From: Flavobacteriaceae bacterium UBA3591
Lineage (GTDB): Bacteria > Bacteroidota > Bacteroidia > Flavobacteriales > Flavobacteriaceae
Assembly: GCA_002375695.1 (NCBI GenBank)
Contig: DFMO01000010.1
Location: forward strand, 67,940 to 131,939
DNA: 64,000 bases
Direction of reading: 5' to 3'
Below the pieces are notes generated by a model. It worked only from the letters and a program-made list of their open reading frames with translations. It did no database searches and was not told where the DNA came from. The position numbers and the translations under genes were made by a program. Of the stretch, positions 1-7,752 are shown in pieces. Within the stretch, counting starts at the first letter, position 1, and every line of letters starts with the position of its first letter.

Positions 1-146
1 TGACCGGTGGTTACCAAAGTTTCGCAGGCCACTTTGCTCTCGGGATCGAAGGCTAAAAAATTGTCTAATAAAGCATCACTAATTTGATCTGCAACTTTGT
101 CTGGGTGTCCTTCAGAAACACTTTCTGAAGTAAATAAATAGGCCAT
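1..146 (-). CDS. metK: S-adenosylmethionine synthetase, N-terminal part (runs off the window)
   Basis: This is the first 48 or so codons of methionine adenosyltransferase, which makes SAM from methionine and ATP in the cytoplasm. The ATG is at 144-146, read leftwards, and the gene continues beyond base 1. The visible N-terminus begins MAYLFTSESVSEGHPDK, with the family's conserved SEGHPDK segment (its His is an ATP-binding residue) followed by ADQISDA. A SAM-II-like riboswitch and a TAnnTTTG promoter lie upstream on the same strand, which fits feedback control by the enzyme's own product. Only the N-terminus can be assessed, but identification is secure. Confidence 0.96.
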   Translation of the reverse strand, partial: MAYLFTSESVSEGHPDKVADQISDALLDNFLAFDPESKVACETLVTTG

Positions 147-286
147 AAACTGTATATATATTATTTAAAAATTGACTAAACTTTAATTAAAAATTTAAAT
201 GTATAAGACGATAATTATATTTAGTTAAAAAATAATTATTTACTGTCTTAAACTTTGTAAACTAAAGTTTTAAGTCGATTTATCGA

Positions 287-370
287 AAAGATTTGAAGGA
301 TGCGCCTTAGGTAGATTTTCACTGCCTTTAGCATTTTTTATTGAGGTTGCAATCAGTCAAATCTTTCCTC
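287..370 (-). ncRNA. SAM-II-like riboswitch in the metK leader
   Basis: Read on the minus strand, a 4-bp P1 stem (GAGG at 370-367 with CCTC at 346-343) encloses GATTTGACTGATTGCAA. An A-rich linker and TGCTAAAGG (333-325) follow. This order, GATTT..TTGCAA, then P1 3' strand, then GCTAAA plus a purine run, is the SAM-II aptamer pattern. Some Bacteroidota carry long-loop variants of this class. A perfect 9-nt alternative pairing is present: AAAGATTTG (366-358) inside the aptamer with CAAATCTTT (295-287) downstream. That could serve as the switching structure. Class assignment is by eye and needs a covariance-model search. Confidence 0.75.
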
Positions 371-385
371 TTAATTTTCTTTTGG

Positions 386-393
386 CAAATGTA
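386..393 (-). promoter_or_regulatory. metK promoter, -7 element TACATTTG
   Basis: TACATTTG on the minus strand matches the Bacteroidota -7 consensus TAnnTTTG. Initiation about 7 nt downstream would start the transcript shortly before the riboswitch P1 stem at 370. No clean -33 TTG is seen at 19-23 bp. The element lies inside one arm of an inverted repeat (TTTTGGCAAA at 380-389 with TTTGCCAAAA at 430-439). Confidence 0.55.
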
Positions 394-583
394 AAAAAAT
401 TAAATGAACCGCCATTTTATTTGCGGTTTTTTGCCAAAATATTAAGATTTCAAATTTTTGTGAAATTTAAATTTAAGTAGTTGTTTATACCATAAACTCT
501 TGCTTGGAAATTGCGTATCTTGGCAGGTGAAGTTAAATTTGTACACCCGTTTGGATAAATACAAATAATTAAGATTTAATATT

Positions 584-1012
584 ATGAAAGTTACTTTAGA
601 TAGAAAAAATAACAACTACCTTTTTGAAGCCAAAGGTGCTTCGGGGGTGCCAGTTTATATAGACAATAAAACCGAAGATGTTTCAAAGGGAGCGAGCCCA
701 ATGGAATTGTTGCTTATGGGCGTAGGCGGGTGCAGTGCAATAGATATTATTATGATTTTAAAAAAGCAACGCCAAGAAATAACCTCGTATAAAATGGAGG
801 TTGAAGGCGATCGTACCGAAGTGCGCGAGGCAAAACCTTTTAAGAAAATACATGTAATGCTTAGTTTAGAAGGTAAAATTGATGAGGCTAAAGCCATTCG
901 TGCAGCGCAATTAAGTTTTGAAAAATACTGCTCTGTGTCTATAACTTTAGAGGCCTCGGTTGAGGTTTCTTACAGCATTAATCTGAACGGGAAAAAGTTA
1001 GAAATCAATTAA
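584..1012 (+). CDS. OsmC/Ohr family protein
   Basis: A 142-aa protein of the OsmC/Ohr superfamily. These are small cytoplasmic thiol peroxidases that reduce organic hydroperoxides, or related proteins of unknown substrate. The two family cysteines are visible: Cys50 in GVGGCSAIDI at the start of the long central helix, and Cys116 in KYCSVSITL. SPMELLLMGVGGC is typical of the YhfA-like OsmC branch. The ATG at 584 gives a full-length protein with no signal peptide. The dehydratase gene begins 20 bp downstream on the same strand, so the two are probably co-transcribed. The exact physiological substrate cannot be inferred. Confidence 0.9.
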   Translation: MKVTLDRKNNNYLFEAKGASGVPVYIDNKTEDVSKGASPMELLLMGVGGCSAIDIIMILKKQRQEITSYKMEVEGDRTEVREAKPFKKIHVMLSLEGKIDEAKAIRAAQLSFEKYCSVSITLEASVEVSYSINLNGKKLEIN

Positions 1013-1032
1013 TTTTTTAAACTGAAGTTTTA

Positions 1033-1974
1033 ATGTTACCTACAAAAAAAGAAGTTGAAAAGGCGTATAAAAGAGTTAAGCCTTTTGTACATAACACGCC
1101 CGTTTTAAAATCTTCTTTTATTAATGAATTGTCGGGTGCCGAAATTTTCTTTAAGTGCGAAAACTTTCAGAAAATGGGAGCTTTTAAAATGCGCGGCGCA
1201 ACCAATGCAATTCTCGAGCTTTCCAAAGAAAACCGACAAGCTGGTGTGGTAACGCATTCTTCCGGAAATTTTGCTCAAGCGCTATCACTTTCGGCCAAAA
1301 ATTTAGGCGTAAAAGCCTTTATTGTTATGCCCAAAACTGCGCCGAAAGTTAAGAAAGAAGCCGTTTTGGGTTATAACGGGATTGTTTTTGAATCTGAATC
1401 TACAACAGAATCTCGGCGGTTGGAGGCCGAACGAATTCAAACTGAAACGGGCGCTACATTTATTCACCCTTCAAACAGTAAAGATGTTATTTTAGGAAAT
1501 GCCACTGCAGCGGTTGAGTTGCTTAAAAAACACCCTAATTTGGATGCTTTAATCACTCCTGTTGGGGGTGGCGGACTTGTTGCTGGAACGGCGCTTGCGG
1601 CCGAATTTTTTGGAGTGAATTGTAAAACTTTTGGAGGTGAGCCTTTTGCGGCAGACGATGCTTTTAGAAGTTTGCAAACTGGCGAGATTGCATTTAACAA
1701 AACTACAAATACCATTGCCGATGGATTAAAAACGCATCTTGGCGATATTAACTTTCCTATTATTAAAAAATTGGTTTCAGAAATTATTAGAGTTGAAGAA
1801 GAAGAAATTGTTGCTGCGATGAAGCTCATTTACGAACGATTAAAAATAGTTGTGGAGCCATCGAGTGCAGTGGCTTTTGCGGCTTTGCTTCGCAATAAAA
1901 AAGCGTTTCAAAATAAAAAGGTAGGGATAATTCTTTCTGGAGGAAATGTAGATTTGGCTAATTTACCCTTTTAA
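1033..1974 (+). CDS. PLP-dependent threonine/serine dehydratase (or serine racemase-like)
   Basis: A 313-aa fold-type II PLP enzyme. The cofactor lysine is Lys52 in GAFKMRGATNA. The phosphate-binding glycine loop GGGGLVAG is at 178-185, and SSGNFAQ (76-82) is the substrate-loop motif. There is no C-terminal ACT regulatory domain, so it resembles catabolic threonine dehydratase (TdcB) and eukaryotic-type serine racemase more than biosynthetic IlvA. It probably deaminates threonine or serine to a 2-oxo acid in the cytoplasm. Dehydratase and racemase cannot be told apart from sequence alone. It follows the OsmC-like gene by 20 bp. Confidence 0.88.
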   Translation: MLPTKKEVEKAYKRVKPFVHNTPVLKSSFINELSGAEIFFKCENFQKMGAFKMRGATNAILELSKENRQAGVVTHSSGNFAQALSLSAKNLGVKAFIVMPKTAPKVKKEAVLGYNGIVFESESTTESRRLEAERIQTETGATFIHPSNSKDVILGNATAAVELLKKHPNLDALITPVGGGGLVAGTALAAEFFGVNCKTFGGEPFAADDAFRSLQTGEIAFNKTTNTIADGLKTHLGDINFPIIKKLVSEIIRVEEEEIVAAMKLIYERLKIVVEPSSAVAFAALLRNKKAFQNKKVGIILSGGNVDLANLPF

Positions 1975-2073
1975 AACCCAATTTAAAAGTGGTGTTAATT
2001 ATCAAGAAAAGAATTTTTAGGCGGCTGCTTATTATTTCAAGATTAGTTTATCTTTACGACCGTTAAAAAAATA

Positions 2074-3183
2074 ATGAAGCACCTCTTACTTTTTTTAATA
2101 GCGCTATTAGCATATTTTCCGGTCTCTTCACAGGAAGAAGAGTTGTACCCAATTTCTCTTGAAACCGATTTTTTTTACGGTTCAATTTTAGAACATAATC
2201 CAGACATTCAACATTTAATAACAGGACATCCTACGGGTTTTATTTTTTCATTAAACCGAAAAACCTACGGATTTAACGAATGGGAACGGCGTTACAATTA
2301 CCCAGATTTTGGGGCAACGGTTGCCTACCAAGATTTGCACAACAAATACTTAGGCAAAGCTTTTGGCGCCTATGGTCATTTAAATTTTTACTTTTTAAAA
2401 CGTAATTTAATGGTGCGCATAGGGCAGGGGGTTGCCTACGTTACCGAGCCTTATGACCCTATTGCAAATTATAATAACAACGCTTATGGCACACATTTGC
2501 TGAGTTCAACATTTTTAAAAGTAAACCTTGTCAGGGAACAAATTTTTAAAGGGTTTGGTTTTCACGCTGGTTTTACTATAATTCATTATAGTAATGCAAA
2601 TCTTAAAGCGCCAAACAACAGTACAAATACCTTAGCGCTTAATGCGGGGATGAGTTATCAATTAGATTACAAAGAGTTTCCAGATTATATAACTCAAAAA
2701 GATTCGCTTAGTAAAACGCACGCCGAACGTTTTAAATACAACTTGGCATTTAGAAGTGGCGTTAACGAAAGTGATGTGGTTGGCTTAGGACAGGAACCGT
2801 TTATTGTCTTGTCTGCCTTTGTGGATAAACGTATTAATTATAAAAGTACTTTTACGGCAGGTGTCGATGTTTTTTACTCGGTTTTTTTAAAAGAATTTAT
2901 TAAATATCGCGCTGTTGCATATCCCGAAGACGGCCTTTCAGGAGATGAAGATTACAAGCGGGTAGGTGTGTTTATAGGACACGAATGGCGCTTTAATAAA
3001 GTAGCCTTTGTATCGCAATTGGGGTATTATGTCTATTATCCGTTTGAATTTGAAAATAGAGTCTATAACAGGTTAGGCTTAAAGAGATATTTTTATAAAG
3101 ACCGAATTTTTGGCGCCGTAACAGTGCATGCGCATTGGGCAAAAGCCGAAGCAGTAGAATTTGGTATTGGGTATCGAATTTAA
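2074..3183 (+). CDS. acyloxyacyl hydrolase / lipid A 3-O-deacylase (PagL-like), outer membrane
   Basis: A 369-aa protein with an N-terminal signal peptide (cut near SSQ, residue 20) and alternating beta-barrel-like strands ending in an aromatic-rich C-terminus. The segment HYSNANLKAPNNSTN (171-185) matches the PagL active-site signature of His and Ser followed by an Asn-rich stretch, giving His171 and Ser173 as candidate catalytic residues. PagL enzymes remove the 3-O-acyl chain of lipid A in the outer membrane. This protein is about twice the length of Pseudomonas PagL, as is usual for Bacteroidota members annotated acyloxyacyl hydrolase. The lipoprotein gene starts 28 bp downstream. Lipid A modification is inferred from family. 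Confidence 0.72.
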   Translation: MKHLLLFLIALLAYFPVSSQEEELYPISLETDFFYGSILEHNPDIQHLITGHPTGFIFSLNRKTYGFNEWERRYNYPDFGATVAYQDLHNKYLGKAFGAYGHLNFYFLKRNLMVRIGQGVAYVTEPYDPIANYNNNAYGTHLLSSTFLKVNLVREQIFKGFGFHAGFTIIHYSNANLKAPNNSTNTLALNAGMSYQLDYKEFPDYITQKDSLSKTHAERFKYNLAFRSGVNESDVVGLGQEPFIVLSAFVDKRINYKSTFTAGVDVFYSVFLKEFIKYRAVAYPEDGLSGDEDYKRVGVFIGHEWRFNKVAFVSQLGYYVYYPFEFENRVYNRLGLKRYFYKDRIFGAVTVHAHWAKAEAVEFGIGYRI

Positions 3184-3211
3184 AAAATGCTGAATATTTC
3201 AGAACAAAGAA

Positions 3212-3961
3212 ATGAAAAACCTTGTAGTACTATCCTTTTTAATATTTGTGTTTGGGTGTAGCTCAGACAAAGGTTGGGATTGCATCCAAACTTCGGGGGC
3301 AATAGTTACCAAAGATGTTGTAGTGCCTCCATTTACAAAAATTTTGGTGTGGGATCGCATTAAATTGTTTGTTGAACAAGGAGAGGAACAGCAAATTAGA
3401 ATTGAAACCGGCGAAAATTTGTTAAACAATATTTCAGTTTCGGTTGTTGGAGATAAACTTGAAATTAAGAACAAAAGCAATTGCAATCTCTTTCAAGACT
3501 ACGGAATAACAAAAGTGTATGTTACAGCGCCCAATATTTCAGAAATTAGAAGTAGTACTGGCTATCCTGTAGAAAGCATAGGCGTTTTGCGGTACCCGGC
3601 GTTAACCCTACTTTCTGAAGATCAAGAAAACGAAGACCAATATCAAACAGATGGCGATTTTAAATTAAATCTGGAGGTTGAAAATTTAAATATTGTTGCA
3701 AATGGTCTTTCCAAATTTTATTTAACCGGAACGGCTAATTATGCAAACTTTGGGCTTTATGCAGGCGATTCAAGGATATTTGCTGAAAATTTACTCGTTG
3801 AAAATTTATATATTTTTCATAGAAGTACTGGTGAAATGATTGTAAATCCAAATTTGGCGATTCGCGGTAAAATAGTAGGAATAGGCAATGTAATTGCCAA
3901 AAATAGACCGGCTATCGTTGAGGTTGAAGAATTATACCGCGGGCAACTTATTTTTCGGTAG
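3212..3961 (+). CDS. GIN-domain (DUF2807-like) lipoprotein
   Basis: A 249-aa protein with a lipoprotein signal (lipobox FVFGC, Cys16). The body is a beta-rich repeat in which short strands end in polar turns (KILVWDRIKLFVEQGEEQ, VSVVGDKLEIKN, LNIVANGLSKFYLTG). That is the pattern of the head GIN domain (DUF2807), common in Bacteroidota surface proteins of unknown function. It lies 28 bp after the PagL-like gene and probably shares its transcript. Its 3' end overlaps the convergent gldA by 14 bp. Adhesin-like annotations exist for the family, but nothing here demonstrates adhesion. Confidence 0.75.
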   Translation: MKNLVVLSFLIFVFGCSSDKGWDCIQTSGAIVTKDVVVPPFTKILVWDRIKLFVEQGEEQQIRIETGENLLNNISVSVVGDKLEIKNKSNCNLFQDYGITKVYVTAPNISEIRSSTGYPVESIGVLRYPALTLLSEDQENEDQYQTDGDFKLNLEVENLNIVANGLSKFYLTGTANYANFGLYAGDSRIFAENLLVENLYIFHRSTGEMIVNPNLAIRGKIVGIGNVIAKNRPAIVEVEELYRGQLIFR

Positions 3962-4847
3962 TTAGCTGTGTAAAAAGCTTTTCTAAAGTAGTGTTCTTTT
4001 GATGAAGTTGTAAGATTTTAAGTCCGTTGTCGTGAGCAAAATCAAATACTTCACCGCGCATATCTTCCTTAGTTTTAAAATAAAGATTATAGACAAATCC
4101 CACTACATTTTCAACTTTTTCAATCTTTGGAAGTCTTTGAAGCGCTATTTCTTCTACACGATAATCAAATTCAACTTCTACAATTTGCTGCTGGTTTTTT
4201 TGTAGGTCTTTTAGGGTTTTATCCAGCACTATTTCACCTTTATTAATAATAATTACCCGGTCGCAAATAGCTTCTACTTCTTGCATAATATGTGTAGAAA
4301 GTAGCACGGTTTTTTCTTCCCCAATATCTTTTATTAATTGTCTAATTTCAATTAATTGATTGGGGTCTAAACCTGTAGTTGGTTCATCGAGAATTAACAC
4401 CTCTGGGTTGTGCAAAAGTGCATTTGCCAAGCCTACGCGCTGCCGGTAGCCTTTGGAAAGTGCTCCTATTTTTTTATTTGCTTCGGGGGTTAAACCTGTT
4501 TTTTCAATTACAGCTTCAACTTCACCTTTTGGAACGTTGTAAATAGAAGCGTTAAAAAACAAATATTCTCGCACATACATATCTAAATACAGCGGGTTGT
4601 GCTCTGGTAAATAGCCAACACTTTTTTTAATAGCAATTGGGTTAGTTAACACATCAAACCCATTTACCATAGCCAATCCTTTTGTAGCTGGAGTATAGGT
4701 GGTTAAAATTTTCATTGTTGTAGATTTTCCAGCACCGTTAGGGCCTAAAAATCCAACAATTTCACCTTTTTTAATGGTAAATGATATATCGTTCAGCGCT
4801 TTTTGTTCGCCAAAAGTTTTAGTGATATTTTCTACGTGAATTGACAT
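3948..4847 (-). CDS. gldA: gliding motility ABC transporter ATP-binding subunit GldA
   Basis: A 299-aa ABC ATPase. Walker A GPNGAGKST is at 35-43, signature LSKGYRQ at 130-136, Walker B LILDEP at 151-156, and an H-loop follows in LLSTHIMQE. The N-terminus MSIHVENITKTFGEQKAL is characteristic of GldA, the ATPase that works with membrane subunits GldF and GldG in Flavobacterium gliding and T9SS function. I chose the ATG at 4847 because the nine codons upstream (from 4874) are not conserved-looking and begin with a poor start. gldF and gldG are not adjacent. gldB and gldC occur 22 kb away in this window. Confidence 0.9.
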   Translation of the reverse strand: MSIHVENITKTFGEQKALNDISFTIKKGEIVGFLGPNGAGKSTTMKILTTYTPATKGLAMVNGFDVLTNPIAIKKSVGYLPEHNPLYLDMYVREYLFFNASIYNVPKGEVEAVIEKTGLTPEANKKIGALSKGYRQRVGLANALLHNPEVLILDEPTTGLDPNQLIEIRQLIKDIGEEKTVLLSTHIMQEVEAICDRVIIINKGEIVLDKTLKDLQKNQQQIVEVEFDYRVEEIALQRLPKIEKVENVVGFVYNLYFKTKEDMRGEVFDFAHDNGLKILQLHQKNTTLEKLFTQLTTEK

Positions 4848-5043
4848 AATTTTACTGTAAGCAAAGCTAAACAATTTTCTTGCGAAGTAGTTGAGCTCTC
4901 TGGGTTAAAATTTTCTTTAAAACGTTTTACGAATAACATTTATTGGCTACTTTAGCACAAATGGCATCAGGGACGCCATCTATATTTGTAAGTGATAAAT
5001 CAATTTAAAAATTAACGATTTTACTTTTTAAAAATACATTTTT

Positions 5044-5070
5044 AAAAGTCCTTAATTAGGACTTTTTTTT
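5044..5070 (+). terminator. intrinsic-terminator-like hairpin just upstream of the DAHP synthase gene
   Basis: A perfect 9-bp stem AAAAGTCCT (5044-5052) / AGGACTTTT (5058-5066) with a 5-nt loop runs into an eight-T tract (5063-5070), all on the plus strand. It ends 12 nt before the ATG at 5083. The neighbouring gldA is transcribed away from it, so it cannot be that gene's terminator. It either ends a short leader transcript (attenuation of aromatic biosynthesis) or an unannotated small RNA. A TATATTTG element occurs at about 4980-4987, and a 15-codon ORF at 4961-5008 could be a leader peptide but is not rich in aromatic codons. Confidence 0.7.
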
Positions 5071-5082
5071 CGAATTAATTTT

Positions 5083-6165
5083 ATGAAGAATAACAAACAG
5101 TTGCGCAAGTGGTTAGATGATTTAAATTTAAGTCATCCGTTGGTAATAGCGGGTCCCTGCAGTGCCGAAACTGAAGAACAACTACTAAAAGTTGCACATG
5201 AATTAAAAGAAACAGACACCTCTGTTTTGCGCGCCGGAATTTGGAAACCACGTACAAGACCGGGCAACTTTGAAGGGGTTGGCGCTTTGGGTTTAAAATG
5301 GCTTCAAAAAGCAAAAGAAGAAACGGGTCTACTAACCACTACCGAAGTGGCTAATGCAAACCATGTAGATTTGGCGCTTAAGCACGATGTAGATATTTTG
5401 TGGGTAGGGGCACGCACTACGGTTTCACCATTTATTGTACAAGAAATTGCCGATGCTGTAAAGGGCACGGATACTATAATTTTGGTTAAAAACCCTGTAA
5501 ACCCAGATTTGGCGCTCTGGCTTGGTGCCGTTGAGCGATTTTACGAAGCGGGAATCTCAAAATTAGGAGTAATCCACCGTGGGTTTTCAACCTATCAAAA
5601 ATCACGATTTAGAAATAATCCGGAGTGGCAAATACCTATCGATCTGCAAAATTCATTTCCAGATTTGCCGTTAATTTTAGACCCTTCGCATATTGCTGGT
5701 AAACGAGATTTAATTTTCGATTTATGCCAAACAGCCTTAGATTTAAATTACGATGGTTTAATGATTGAAACGCATCCCAATCCCGATAAAGCTTGGAGTG
5801 ATGCCAATCAACAAATAACCCCAGAAAAGCTAGCGTGGTTAACAAAAAATCTAAAAATTAGGAAACCAGAAAGCAATGAAAAAGAGTTTAAAAACCAAAT
5901 AAACACCTTGCGAACACAAATTGATTTAATAGACAATCAAATAATGACGGTTTTGGGTAAGCGAATGGAAATTGTAGATGAAATTGGCGCGTTAAAGAAA
6001 GACAACAACGTAGCAATTTTGCAGGTTAAACGATGGAACGCTGTATTAAACAGAATGATTTTAGAGGGAAAAGAAAACAAACTTAGCGAAGAGTTTGTGC
6101 TTAAAATTTATAAAGCCATTCATCAAGAATCGATTAACCATCAAAAAAAGGTTATAAATGATTGA
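5083..6165 (+). CDS. bifunctional DAHP synthase / chorismate mutase (type II)
   Basis: A 360-aa fusion. Residues 1-260 are a DAHP synthase of the KDO8P-synthase-like class I-beta type: GPCSAET at 24-30, the phosphoenolpyruvate-binding KPRT at 55-58, and DPSHIAGKR further on. It condenses erythrose 4-phosphate and PEP in the first shikimate step. Residues about 265-355 are an AroQ-type chorismate mutase helix bundle (LRTQIDLIDNQIMTVLGKRM), which converts chorismate to prephenate. The fusion is typical of Bacteroidota and lets mutase and synthase regulate one another. The terminator-like hairpin in front suggests attenuation. aroA lies 7 kb downstream. Confidence 0.93.
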   Translation: MKNNKQLRKWLDDLNLSHPLVIAGPCSAETEEQLLKVAHELKETDTSVLRAGIWKPRTRPGNFEGVGALGLKWLQKAKEETGLLTTTEVANANHVDLALKHDVDILWVGARTTVSPFIVQEIADAVKGTDTIILVKNPVNPDLALWLGAVERFYEAGISKLGVIHRGFSTYQKSRFRNNPEWQIPIDLQNSFPDLPLILDPSHIAGKRDLIFDLCQTALDLNYDGLMIETHPNPDKAWSDANQQITPEKLAWLTKNLKIRKPESNEKEFKNQINTLRTQIDLIDNQIMTVLGKRMEIVDEIGALKKDNNVAILQVKRWNAVLNRMILEGKENKLSEEFVLKIYKAIHQESINHQKKVIND

Positions 6166-6186
6166 AAAGTTTTGCAACTTTGCCAC

Positions 6187-7134
6187 ATGAAAGGTGTTGT
6201 ATATAAATCTACTGGTAGTTGGTATTCTGTAAAAGCAGAAGACGGAACTTTTTACGATTGCCGTATTAAAGGAAAATTTAGGATTGGCGGTATAAAAAGT
6301 ACGAACCCTGTAGCGGTAGGCGATCACGTATCTTTTCAAATAGACAAAAAAGGTGACGAAACGGTAGGTGTAATTTCCGGAATAGAAGAACGCGATAATT
6401 ATATTATCCGAAAATCTGTTAACCTTTCTAAACAAACCCATATTATAGCTGCAAATATTGATGTGGCTTTCCTTTTAATAACCTTAAATAATCCGCCAAC
6501 TTTTACCACTTTTATCGATCGGTTTTTGGTAACTGCCGAAGCGTATCAAATTAAAACCGTTTTACTTTTCAATAAAATTGATACCTACAACGAAGACGAA
6601 TTGTTGGAGATAAAATTTTTAGGAGCCCTTTATAGAAATATAGGGTATGAGTGTATAGGTATTTCGGCTATTACGGGTAAAAATATCGACAAGGTAAAAT
6701 CATTAATGCAGGATAAGGTAACTATGTTTTCGGGCCATAGTGGGGTGGGAAAATCTACTTTAATTAACGCCATTGAGCCTGGATTGTCGCTTAAAACTTC
6801 AGAGATTTCGCAACAACATTTGCAAGGACAGCACACCACTACTTTTGCCGAAATGTTCGACCTCTCCTTTGGCGGGCAAATTATAGACACACCGGGTATA
6901 AAAGGATTTGGTGTAGTTGAAATTGACAAAGAAGAATTGGGTGACTATTTTCCCGAATTTTTTGCCCTAAAAGAACATTGCAAATTTAATAATTGTCTCC
7001 ACTTAGAAGAACCCAAATGCGCGGTAAAAGATGCATTAGAAAATGAAGAAATTGCGTGGTCTCGTTATAAAAGTTATCTTCAAATTTTAGCGGGAGAAGA
7101 AGACCATTTTAGAAAAGATATTTATGAAAAATAG
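6187..7134 (+). CDS. rsgA: ribosome small subunit-dependent GTPase A
   Basis: A 315-aa circularly permuted GTPase that assists late 30S maturation. Domain order is OB-fold (1-75), GTPase motifs in permuted order G4 NKID (129-132), G1 GHSGVGKS (183-190), G3 DTPG (234-237), then a zinc knuckle with Cys265, Cys270, His272 and Cys278. The ATG at 6187 is preferred over the in-frame TTG at 6172, because MKGVVYKSTG matches the usual start of the OB domain. Only 21 bp separate it from the DAHP synthase stop, and dtd begins 31 bp after, so a DAHP synthase-rsgA-dtd run is likely. Confidence 0.95.
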   Translation: MKGVVYKSTGSWYSVKAEDGTFYDCRIKGKFRIGGIKSTNPVAVGDHVSFQIDKKGDETVGVISGIEERDNYIIRKSVNLSKQTHIIAANIDVAFLLITLNNPPTFTTFIDRFLVTAEAYQIKTVLLFNKIDTYNEDELLEIKFLGALYRNIGYECIGISAITGKNIDKVKSLMQDKVTMFSGHSGVGKSTLINAIEPGLSLKTSEISQQHLQGQHTTTFAEMFDLSFGGQIIDTPGIKGFGVVEIDKEELGDYFPEFFALKEHCKFNNCLHLEEPKCAVKDALENEEIAWSRYKSYLQILAGEEDHFRKDIYEK

Positions 7135-7165
7135 AATGGTTTAACCGGTTTAAAATTTTATTTCT

Positions 7166-7618
7166 ATGCGTGCCTTAATTCAAAGAGTAAAAAAAGCTGA
7201 TGTTACTATTGACGAAAAATTATTTTCTGAAATAGGACCAGGACTACTTATTTTTTTAGGAATTGAAGAAGAAGATACCGAAGAAGACATAAACTGGTTG
7301 GCGGGAAAAATTGCTCGTTTAAGGATTTTTTCAGATGAAAATAACGCCTTGAATCTTTCGGTAAAAGATGTAAATGGCGAATGTTTAGTGGTAAGTCAAT
7401 TTACACTACACGCAAATGTAAAAAAAGGAAACCGACCTTCATTTGTACGAGCTGCAAAACCCGAAACAGCCGTTCCTCTCTATGAAAAATTTATATATAA
7501 GCTTGAAAAGGAAATTACTAAAAAAGTAAAGACTGGTAAGTTTGGAGCAATGATGGACGTTTCTTTAGTTAACGATGGCCCAGTCACTATTTGGATAGAT
7601 ACCAAAAATAGAGAGTAA
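7166..7618 (+). CDS. dtd: D-aminoacyl-tRNA deacylase
   Basis: A 150-aa enzyme that hydrolyses D-amino acids (and glycine from tRNA-Ala) off tRNA as translational proofreading. Both family motifs are present: SQFTLHA (77-83), and GPVT with the cis-proline (138-141) near the C-terminus. The start MRALIQRVKKADV is the standard DTD N-terminus and length is normal. It is the last gene of the run that begins with the DAHP synthase; a 134-bp gap follows before the DUF3857 genes. Confidence 0.96.
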   Translation: MRALIQRVKKADVTIDEKLFSEIGPGLLIFLGIEEEDTEEDINWLAGKIARLRIFSDENNALNLSVKDVNGECLVVSQFTLHANVKKGNRPSFVRAAKPETAVPLYEKFIYKLEKEITKKVKTGKFGAMMDVSLVNDGPVTIWIDTKNRE

Positions 7619-7752
7619 TTTCTTAACTTTTTTTTAACTTCCTTAAAATATGTATATATTGCAGCTTTAAATTGTGCTGGCAATATACTTAGTTATTTAT
7701 CCCCCCCAAAGTATATTTCAAGTGTTTTATTTCTCCTCACTAAAAAATATGT

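Larger units (their letters stand above)
147..583. other. 437-bp divergent intergenic region metK / osmC-like
   Basis: This gene-free stretch holds the metK promoter and riboswitch on the minus strand. It also has an inverted repeat AACTTT/AAAGTT (251-268). A nested pair of inverted repeats lies at 380-439: outer arms TTTTGGCAAA/TTTGCCAAAA, inner arms AACCGC (407-412) and GCGGTT (423-428). On the plus strand the inner hairpin is followed by six T, so it resembles a terminator although no plus-strand gene precedes it. No convincing ORF was found. Confidence 0.6.

Noticed and set aside
4961..5008. 15-codon leader peptide for aromatic attenuation
   Set aside because: Only one Phe codon and no Trp or Tyr run, and no ribosome-binding signal. 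It is kept as context for the hairpin but not called a gene.
6172..6186. TTG start for rsgA, five codons upstream
   Set aside because: MKGVVYKSTG is the expected start of the OB domain, and the upstream stretch (GCAACTTTGCC) looks like promoter sequence.
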